The notes beneath the pieces were generated by a model that did not search any database, had not been told where the DNA came from, and was given only the letters and a program-made list of their open reading frames with translations. Position numbers and translations under genes: made by a program. A DNA stretch of 28,335 nt from JTS-RE37 sp041743975 (lineage in GTDB: Bacteria; Bacteroidota; Bacteroidia; Flavobacteriales; Flavobacteriaceae): assembly GCA_041743975.1 (NCBI GenBank), contig JBGTLT010000182.1, positions 1 to 28,335 on the forward strand, given 5' to 3'. The stretch's first letter is position 1, and each line of letters opens with the position of its first letter. Shown one piece after another: positions 23,427-28,335 of the stretch.

Positions 23427-24398
23427 ATGAAAAAAATTACGATCCTCGTTCCCGAATCCGCGGTGATAGAATCTGTTGCAGATCCGCAATATCTGTTTAC
23501 AACCGCCAATCAGTTTTTACAAGCCAGGGGGGAGAAACCCCTTTTTGAGGTTAGCCTTGTTGGACTCACCCGGGAGGTTGGATTCAGAAACGGCATGTAC
23601 GCTGTGCATACGGATGCGGTACTGTCGGAGGTGACTAAAACAGACCTTGTGCTGATCCCTGCGCTATTTGGCGACATGGAACTTGCCGTAACCCTCAACC
23701 GGGACGCCCTGCCCTGGATTGTGGAACAGTACAAAAGCGGGGCGGAAGTAGCATCGCTTTGTGTGGGAGCCTTTTTATTGGCATCAACGGGATTGTTAGA
23801 TGGAAAGCGGTGTTCCACGCATTGGGCATATTACAACGAATTCAGGGAGGCATTCCCGGAAGTGGAAGTAGTGGAAGGGGGTATCATCACCGAGGATAGC
23901 GGAATCTATTCAAGCGGGGGGGCAAATTCTTATTGGAATTTACTATTATACCTGCTCGAAAAATATACGGACAGGGATACCGCTATTCTGGCATCCAAAT
24001 ATTTTGCCATCGATATTGACCGGGATAGCCAGGCCGCATTTATGATGTTCAATGGCCAGAAGGACCACTGTGATGAGGAGATCAAGAAAGTCCAGCAATA
24101 TATTGAAGAACATTATCCGGATAAGATTACGGTGGATGAATTATCTGGAAAAGCAGCCATGAGCCGCAGGAGTTTTGAACGCAGGTTCAGGCAGGCAACG
24201 GATAATACGGTAATAGAATACCTGCAGCGCGTTAAAGTGGAAGCCGCTAAACGGAGTTTTGAATCCACGCGCAAGAATATAAGTGAAGTTATGTTTGATG
24301 TAGGGTATACGGACACGAAAGCCTTCAGGAATGTATTCAAGAAGGTCACGGGCTTAACGCCTATTGACTACAGGAACAAATACAACAAGGACTTTTAA
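23427..24398 (+). CDS. GlxA-type AraC-family regulator (DJ-1/PfpI plus HTH)
   Basis: A 323-residue transcription factor. Residues 1-190 are a DJ-1/PfpI-like amidase fold (ITILVPESAVIESVADPQYL; DLVLIPALFGDM; VASLCVGAFLLASTGLLDGK). Cys112 sits at the nucleophile elbow and H132 follows in STHWAYY; in this regulator class the domain usually senses a ligand rather than catalysing. Residues 215-320 are an AraC double helix-turn-helix (ITVDELSGKAAMSRRSFERR; ISEVMFDVGYTDTKAFRNVF then KKVTGLTPIDYR). It is divergent from the SRPBCC/DoxX/VOC genes over 121 bases, an arrangement common in Flavobacteriia, so it probably regulates them. The following 189 bases (24399-24587) show nothing. Confidence 0.92.
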   Translation: MKKITILVPESAVIESVADPQYLFTTANQFLQARGEKPLFEVSLVGLTREVGFRNGMYAVHTDAVLSEVTKTDLVLIPALFGDMELAVTLNRDALPWIVEQYKSGAEVASLCVGAFLLASTGLLDGKRCSTHWAYYNEFREAFPEVEVVEGGIITEDSGIYSSGGANSYWNLLLYLLEKYTDRDTAILASKYFAIDIDRDSQAAFMMFNGQKDHCDEEIKKVQQYIEEHYPDKITVDELSGKAAMSRRSFERRFRQATDNTVIEYLQRVKVEAAKRSFESTRKNISEVMFDVGYTDTKAFRNVFKKVTGLTPIDYRNKYNKDF

Positions 24399-24587
24399 GG
24401 GTACAAGTTCCAGGGTAACCTTAGATGCTCCATGGTTCATATGGCTTGTCTTACCATTTCTTACAGGAATATTCCTGCAATTAGCTACATGTTCACTTTA
24501 CGGATTGGGCTGCACAAAGATATTTTGTTTTTCAATGCAACTATTTGGCACTTTTGATATCTAGATTTAAATCTTAAACACAATTAT

Positions 24588-25106
24588 ATGAAGCGAAGTA
24601 TGATTTTTATGGTGGCTTTGGGGATGATGAATTTTCTGTTTACAGGCTGCCTCCCGGAGGATACTGTGGACTGCCCATCAGATTTCACAGGGGGACTTAC
24701 CGGTGAAGAACCCGACCTGGTTGGGGAATGGGTTTTGACAGCGATAGTTTCCGAAAAGGAGATCGACCTTACCAATGATGACGATGACAATCCGATAAAG
24801 GATATTTTTGTGCAGTATACCGATTGCCAGAAGGATGCCGTTTTTGCATATACCCAGGGGAGGGCCTATAGTTTTAACCAGGGGAATGTGGCTTCCGGTT
24901 GTGTCAACAAAACATCGTCCCAAGGCACCTGGAAGCTGACGACAGGTAGTTTGAGCCTGGTCAGTGGCTGTAGCCTCCAAACCATGGCAATCCAGTTTAA
25001 TAACGATAAAACCGCCTATAATTTCTCAGGCAATTACAACCTCGAGGATGTGAATGGGGACACATGGCTTACCAAAATCACGTTCACGTATACCCTGAAT
25101 CCCTGA
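24588..25106 (+). CDS. lipocalin-like lipoprotein
   Basis: A 172-residue lipoprotein. The signal peptide MKRSMIFMVALGMMNFLFTG precedes the lipidated Cys21 in an FTGC lipobox. After an acidic linker, LVGEWVLTAIVSEKEIDLTN with QGTWKLTTGSLSLVSGC and NYNLEDVNGDTWLTKITFTY has the strand pattern and the leading GxW of the lipocalin-like DUF families seen in Bacteroidota (for example DUF5004). Cys29, Cys75, Cys97 and Cys126 could form disulfides. The ligand is unknown. It stands alone and is followed by a strong terminator at 25141-25168. Confidence 0.78.
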   Translation: MKRSMIFMVALGMMNFLFTGCLPEDTVDCPSDFTGGLTGEEPDLVGEWVLTAIVSEKEIDLTNDDDDNPIKDIFVQYTDCQKDAVFAYTQGRAYSFNQGNVASGCVNKTSSQGTWKLTTGSLSLVSGCSLQTMAIQFNNDKTAYNFSGNYNLEDVNGDTWLTKITFTYTLNP

Positions 25107-25140
25107 TCCCTGATGGGATTCCCTTAGTAGAATCATACGG

Positions 25141-25168
25141 AGCCCGGAGTTTTCCTCCGGGCTTATTT
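25141..25168 (+). terminator. intrinsic terminator of the lipoprotein gene
   Basis: AGCCCGGAG (25141-25149) pairs with CTCCGGGCT (25155-25163) around TTTTC, followed by TATTT. It lies 35 bases after the lipoprotein stop. The rest of the gap up to thioredoxin has no gene, only a promoter near its end. Confidence 0.75.
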
Positions 25169-25376
25169 GGTTATAATTTTGAAGTGCAGGATATCGAAGG
25201 GGGCCGGACAATTATTTAAGCAGGCCATGGACCGGGAACGCGAACCACATTGGCAAGGAGGACCGTGGTGTACTTCCTCATATTACATTGGCGGAGGCGC
25301 CGGTATATAGACTTTGATAATATGGATATAGTCAAAACGAATCTCAAGTGAGTAAGGAATACGGTAAATAAATAAC

Positions 25377-25384
25377 TAACTTTG
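25377..25384 (+). promoter_or_regulatory. predicted trxA -7 promoter element
   Basis: TAACTTTG matches the Bacteroidota -7 consensus TAnnTTTG exactly. It lies 22 bases before the trxA start codon, which would give a leader of about 15 bases. No clear -33 TTTG is seen at the expected distance. Confidence 0.5.
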
Positions 25385-25406
25385 TGAACTATTTAAAACA
25401 TTCGAT

Positions 25407-25724
25407 ATGGCATTAGAAATAACAGATGCTACTTTTGACGAGGTAGTATTACAAAGCAATAAACCGGTAGTGGTTGATTTCTGGGCAGCATGGTGTGGTC
25501 CCTGCCGAATGGTTGGGCCGATTATTGACGAAGTTAGCAGTGAATATGAAGGCAAAGCTGTTGTTGGGAAGGTAGATGTGGATGCCAACCAGGAATACGC
25601 TGCAAAATATGGAGTACGTAACATTCCTACCGTTCTTGTCTTTAAGAATGGCGAAATCGTAAACCGGCAGGTCGGGGTTTCTCCCAAAAAGGTTTATACA
25701 GATGCAATAGACGCTGCACTTTAA
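25407..25724 (+). CDS. trxA: thioredoxin
   Basis: A 105-residue cytoplasmic dithiol oxidoreductase that reduces protein disulfides and is re-reduced by thioredoxin reductase. The active site WCGPC is at 29-33 (Cys30, Cys33), the buried Asp is in VVVDFWAAW (D24), and the cis-Pro is P74 in NIPTV. Length and fold are those of classical TrxA, with no signal peptide. It has its own -7 box at 25377 and its own terminator at 25750-25777, so it is likely a single-gene unit. The DUF58 gene follows. Confidence 0.97.
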   Translation: MALEITDATFDEVVLQSNKPVVVDFWAAWCGPCRMVGPIIDEVSSEYEGKAVVGKVDVDANQEYAAKYGVRNIPTVLVFKNGEIVNRQVGVSPKKVYTDAIDAAL

Positions 25725-25749
25725 TTAATTGCAGTTGTAAATTATAAGG

Positions 25750-25777
25750 TCCGGTATGTGATACCGGGCTTTTTTTT
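25750..25777 (+). terminator. intrinsic terminator of trxA
   Basis: CCGGTAT (25751-25757) pairs with ATACCGG (25761-25767) around GTG, with a T-G wobble below, followed by GC and eight Ts. It lies 26 bases after the trxA stop. Confidence 0.85.
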
Positions 25778-25888
25778 GCCATTATCCCGCAGTGGTCAGC
25801 CCTTCATTTTTGACCATAGGTTGCATTCCCACGGGAATCTCAACTTCGGGATACCATTTTCACAAAAGATCTTCCGTATCTTAGTCTC

Positions 25889-26818
25889 ATGAACCTGCAG
25901 ACAGAATTACATAAGGCTACCCTTTTTCAGAACCTGGAATTATTGGCCAACCAGGTGGTGGAAGGTTTTATAAGCGGGATTCACAAGAGCCCTTTCCATG
26001 GATTTTCGGCTGAGTTTGCCGAGCACAAGATTTACAATACCGGGGAGAGCACCAAGCATATCGACTGGAAACTATATGCCAGGACTGATAAACTCTATAC
26101 GAAGCGGTACGAAGAGGAGACCAACCTTCGGTGCCATATGATACTGGACAATTCCGCGTCTATGTACTACCCTGAGATCTCAACGCTTTCCCTTGCCCAT
26201 CTCAATAAAATCGGGTTTGGAGTGCTGGCAATAGCTTCCCTGATGAATTTGCTTAAAAAGCAACGGGATGCGGTGGGGCTGAGCGTTTATGCAGATAACT
26301 ATGCTTATTACGCCCCTGAAAAGGGAAGTGAGCGCCACCACCAGATGTTGCTGGCGAAACTCAGTGAGATCAGCCTGGAAACAAAACCTGCCAAACAAAC
26401 TGAAACCTATACCTACCTGCACCAGATTGCGGAAAAGATCAAACGCCGCAGCCTGATCTTCCTGTTTACGGATATGTTCCAGACAACGATAGAAGATGAT
26501 AAATTGTTCGAAGCACTCCGGCATCTGAAATATAATAAACATGACGTGGTCCTTTTCCATTTGCTGGACAGGGAGACCGAGTTGCATTTTAATTTTGAAA
26601 ATGGCCCCAAACGCTTTTTGGATGTTGAGACGGGGGAGCATATAGACCTGTATGCCGATACCATCAAAGAGGCCTATGAAGCGGGGTTGGGGGAATATCT
26701 CTCTACCCTCAGGATGAAATGCGCACAGTATAAAATAAAATATGTGGATGTGGATATCCGCATGCCTTTTTCGAAGGTCCTCAATACATTTATGGTGGAG
26801 CGGCAAAAGTTTCTCTGA
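25889..26818 (+). CDS. DUF58-domain protein (BatA/MoxR-partner type)
   Basis: A 309-residue cytoplasmic protein. The DUF58 hallmark HIDWKLYARTDKLYTKRYEE is at 57-76. A von Willebrand A-like core follows, with a metal site at D87-x-S-x-S (LDNSASM), RSLIFLFTDMF as the second strand, and KHDVVLFHLLDRETEL. DUF58 proteins usually act with MoxR-type AAA ATPases, possibly in protein maturation or cell-envelope stress; no moxR gene lies in this window. In Flavobacteriia this gene is often found next to trxA. The ATG at 25889 is chosen for the conserved N-terminus (LHKATLFQNLELLANQVVEG). Confidence 0.92.
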   Translation: MNLQTELHKATLFQNLELLANQVVEGFISGIHKSPFHGFSAEFAEHKIYNTGESTKHIDWKLYARTDKLYTKRYEEETNLRCHMILDNSASMYYPEISTLSLAHLNKIGFGVLAIASLMNLLKKQRDAVGLSVYADNYAYYAPEKGSERHHQMLLAKLSEISLETKPAKQTETYTYLHQIAEKIKRRSLIFLFTDMFQTTIEDDKLFEALRHLKYNKHDVVLFHLLDRETELHFNFENGPKRFLDVETGEHIDLYADTIKEAYEAGLGEYLSTLRMKCAQYKIKYVDVDIRMPFSKVLNTFMVERQKFL

Positions 26819-26844
26819 TACCCTTGTATTTTAGGAATAAATTG

Positions 26845-26875
26845 TTTGTGGAATTCAATTAGCAGCGTATATTTG
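26845..26875 (+). promoter_or_regulatory. tRNA-Asp promoter, perfect Bacteroidota consensus
   Basis: TTTG at 26845-26848, a 19-base spacer, and TATATTTG at 26868-26875 match the Bacteroidota primary sigma consensus (TTTG, N19, TAnnTTTG) at every fixed position. Transcription would start near 26881, within the hairpin before the tRNA. Confidence 0.85.
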
Positions 26876-26877
26876 CA

Positions 26878-26909
26878 CCCTCCTTCGCTGCTAAGGCAGC
26901 TTCGGAGGG
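26878..26909 (+). repeat. 32-base palindromic hairpin upstream of tRNA-Asp
   Basis: CCCTCC-TTC-GCTGC-TAAG-GCAGC-TTC-GGAGGG: two paired arms of 6 and 5 bp with a symmetric TTC/TTC internal loop and a TAAG apex. It lies between the promoter and the mature tRNA, and could be a leader removed in processing or a REP-like repeat. Confidence 0.65.
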
Positions 26910-26933
26910 CGCAGGCCTTCCCTGGGAATTTTT

Positions 26934-27007
26934 GGTCTGGTAGTTCAGCTGGTTAGAATACCTGCCTGTCACGCAGGGGGTCGCGGGTTCGAGTCCCGTC
27001 CAGACCG
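26934..27007 (+). tRNA. tRNA-Asp (GTC)
   Basis: A 74-base cloverleaf. The acceptor stem GGTCTGG (26934-26940) pairs with CCAGACC (27000-27006), with discriminator G at 27007. The anticodon stem CCTGC/GCAGG surrounds the loop CTGTCAC, with anticodon GTC at 26968-26970. The T arm has GCGGG-TTCGAGT-CCCGT. No CCA is encoded. G as discriminator is the aspartate identity base. Confidence 0.96.
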
Positions 27008-27017
27008 CTAGTAAAAT

Positions 27018-27050
27018 AAGGCCTTCCAAGAGATTGGGGGCTTTTTTTTT
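27018..27050 (+). terminator. intrinsic terminator of tRNA-Asp
   Basis: AAGGCCTTCCAA pairs imperfectly with TTGGGGGCTT around GAGA (wobble pairs and one bulged T), followed by a run of about nine Ts. It lies 11 bases after the tRNA. Confidence 0.65.
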
Positions 27051-27456
27051 GGACAAAGTTCAGCACTTTGTGCATAGTTTTAATATTTCAGCAGGTTATA
27101 ACATATGAAACTCAAAGATTTATTCATTTGGGTTTTTTTTAATACGATTAGCTTACAGATAGGGGTTTCTATTTCAAAATTGGGAGCCCTCACCATTTAA
27201 CGAGGGTCTTTCGAGGGGGGCAACGCAGGCTCCTTTAGCAAAACCAGATCCAGTGTTTACAGACCCGTGTCTTTGTATTCTTGATGAGAATCTTTAATTC
27301 CCTAACAAATCGAATATAATAGGAGGAGCCATTATGGAAGGATATTTAGCAAGAATCGAAGCTACCGGGAGGATACATTATGATTAACCTCTTCAATATT
27401 TTTCAATTCCTTTTTTTCTCTATTTGAATTACTTTGATAATTTCCTCAATTTTTAG
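27051..27456. other. AT-rich intergenic DNA, no clear gene
   Basis: The sequence is visibly richer in A and T than the rest of the window. It contains a GGAGCC/GGCTCC pair (27183-27188 with 27228-27233) enclosing CCTC/GAGG repeats, which could fold, and an SD-led 17-codon ORF at 27334. Nothing else is recognised. Confidence 0.4.
27334..27387 (+). CDS. possible 17-residue peptide with strong Shine-Dalgarno
   Basis: ATG at 27334 is preceded by AGGAGG (27321-27326) at the ideal 7-base spacing, which is unusual for this phylum. The peptide would be MEGYLARIEATGRIHYD. It lies in AT-rich DNA about 70 bases before the alpha/beta-hydrolase fragment. It might be a leader peptide, a foreign fragment or chance. 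Confidence 0.2.
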   Translation: MEGYLARIEATGRIHYD

Positions 27457-27633
27457 GGAAGGCTACAGGACGATAAAAGCATCAATCCAGAGATCCAGCG
27501 TAACATGTACAAACGCTCCAACACAAAAGTGACTGAAGTTAAAGGTAGCCATGCGGTTTATATATCTCAACCTAAAAAGGTTGCGGATGTTATTATCGAG
27601 GCTTCCCTAAACACCTCCAATGTTTCAAAATAA
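27457..27633 (+). pseudogene. 3' fragment of an alpha/beta-hydrolase gene
   Basis: Fifty-eight open codons after an in-frame TAG at 27454 encode the C-terminus of an esterase-like alpha/beta hydrolase. DDKSINPEIQRNMYKRSN is the acid-loop region, and VTEVKGSHAVYISQPKKVAD contains the catalytic His (SHAVYISQP). It then runs to the natural end NTSNVSK. The family is about 230-260 residues long, so the nucleophile-bearing N-terminal three quarters is missing. No upstream frame resumes it, so it is a remnant of deletion or recombination. A terminator at 27661 follows. Confidence 0.75.
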
Positions 27634-27660
27634 CAGTTAATAGTACTGCATTAATTTAAT

Positions 27661-27694
27661 TCCGTATACTTCTGAGGAGGTGTACGGATTTTTC
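27661..27694 (+). terminator. intrinsic terminator after the hydrolase fragment
   Basis: TCCGTATAC (27661-27669) pairs with GTGTACGGA (27680-27688), with one wobble and a 10-base loop, followed by TTTTTCTTTTTT. It is well formed, so it outlived the gene it served. Confidence 0.75.
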
Positions 27695-27814
27695 TTTTTT
27701 CTTTCTTAGTAGTGTACTGTTGAACCAAAATAACCGTTTAATTTTAACTAAACCTGTGGTCTAAGATTTGGGGAGTATTACAAAAAAGCTAACACGTTCC
27801 TGTTGCCAGTATAA

Positions 27815-28105
27815 AGATATAGTATAAAGTTAAAATATTCTTACTACAGGAAAACACGCCAGCGTCTTTATAGTTTCCATGATGGAACGGCCTATAGACC
27901 CTTCAAATGTGTACGTCCACAGCTTCCGCCAGAAGTTGTGAGACTGAAACGTATCCGCCCCACCATGTACTTGTTTACCCTTAATAATTTAGCCGATAGC
28001 TTTGCAAAAAAACAAGAGTTATGGAAAAAGAGAAGCAATGGCCCTCCTGATGCAGGAATTCGCACTTCCGGCATGTTACTTCGTTTATCCATTTTTTTTA
28101 AATAA
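27815..28105 (+). other. 96-codon open frame without a good start, unrecognised
   Basis: In AT-rich DNA this frame stays open for 96 codons and reads protein-like (LYSFHDGTAYRPFKC; PQLPPEVVRLKRIRPTMYLF; LADSFAKKQELWKK), but its only ATG near the beginning is 46 codons from the end. The opposite strand is also open over much of it. It overlaps the end of the convergent membrane gene by 21 bases. It may be a decayed gene. The sequence from 27695 to 27814 shows nothing. Confidence 0.25.
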
Positions 28106-28335
28106 GAATTTAGATATAATAAGGCCCTCCACGACACTTCCGATAAATAACAGTATTAATTCCAAAAGATTCAGTAATAGCGGTTCTCTTAAAAGCGTAT
28201 GGTAAATAAACCATTCCTGAAACACCCAGTACATTAACCAAATTGTTAAACCCCAAAATAGTCCTTTGTTAATCCAAGTATTCCCGGGAATGGATTTTTG
28301 AAAAATGGTAAAGAGCCAACTATGTGCTATACTTA
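28085..28335 (-). CDS. membrane protein of unknown function, N-terminus outside window
   Basis: The minus strand is open from the right edge to a TAA at 28085-28087, giving 83 C-terminal residues. They have two hydrophobic segments (GLFWGLTIWLMYWVFQEWFI; LLLNLLELILLFIGSVVEGL) and end ISKFLFKKNG. The motifs KSIPGNTW and LREPLLLNLLE, with the Glu in SVVEGLIIS, look like a conserved small membrane protein of Bacteroidota without a function. No stop or frameshift is seen, so it is likely a real gene cut by the window. Confidence 0.7.
   Translation of the reverse strand, partial: SIAHSWLFTIFQKSIPGNTWINKGLFWGLTIWLMYWVFQEWFIYHTLLREPLLLNLLELILLFIGSVVEGLIISKFLFKKNG

Noticed and set aside
26180..26806. 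208-codon minus-strand frame within the DUF58 gene
   Set aside because: It is antisense to a clear DUF58 protein, and I see no domain or neighbours for it.
27892..28137. 81-codon minus-strand frame beginning MSWRALLYLNSYLKK
   Set aside because: Its first part lies within the 3' end of the partial membrane gene in another frame, and the rest is antisense to another open frame; I recognise no family.

Overview
The window looks like chromosomal DNA from a Bacteroidota, most likely a marine or environmental member of the Flavobacteriaceae. The evidence is a SusC/SusD pair, several promoters matching the Bacteroidota consensus (TTTG, about 19 bp, TAnnTTTG), mostly weak or absent Shine-Dalgarno sequences, and many outer-membrane lipoproteins. 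I cannot name the genus from the sequence alone.

Left part (1-2448, minus strand): the main part of a galactokinase gene (its 3' end lies beyond the window edge) and a GntR-type regulator with a LacI/periplasmic-binding-like sensor domain. Centre-left (2700-17186, plus strand): a six-gene locus. A recognisable promoter and four copies of a 10-bp repeat precede susC and susD. After an intrinsic terminator come two giant paralogous lipoproteins, each with seven Asp-rich calcium loops, an ASPIC/UnbV domain, and seven more loops. Then come a vanadium-haloperoxidase/PAP2-type lipoprotein and a multi-spanning acyltransferase related to heparan-alpha-glucosaminide N-acetyltransferase. The last four genes overlap or are closely spaced. 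No glycoside hydrolase or polysaccharide lyase is present, so this is a SusCD uptake locus whose partners are propeller proteins and a PAP2-fold enzyme. It is the best candidate here for an undescribed system.

Middle (17187-19720): a cbpA-cbpM chaperone pair between two decayed stretches. One of these is a clear remnant of a TonB-dependent receptor gene. Right-middle (19700-24398): a minus-strand run of small genes (Lmo0937-type membrane peptide, GNAT acetyltransferase, an 80-residue unknown, three VOC proteins, a DoxX-like membrane protein, an AHSA1/SRPBCC protein), divergent from a GlxA-type AraC regulator.

Right end (24588-28335): a lipocalin-like lipoprotein, thioredoxin with its own promoter and terminator, a DUF58 protein, and tRNA-Asp(GTC) with a near-perfect promoter. 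Beyond the tRNA is about 1 kb of AT-rich, gene-poor DNA. It holds the 3' fragment of an alpha/beta hydrolase gene and a few unexplained short ORFs. The last feature is the C-terminal part of a small membrane protein that enters from the right edge.
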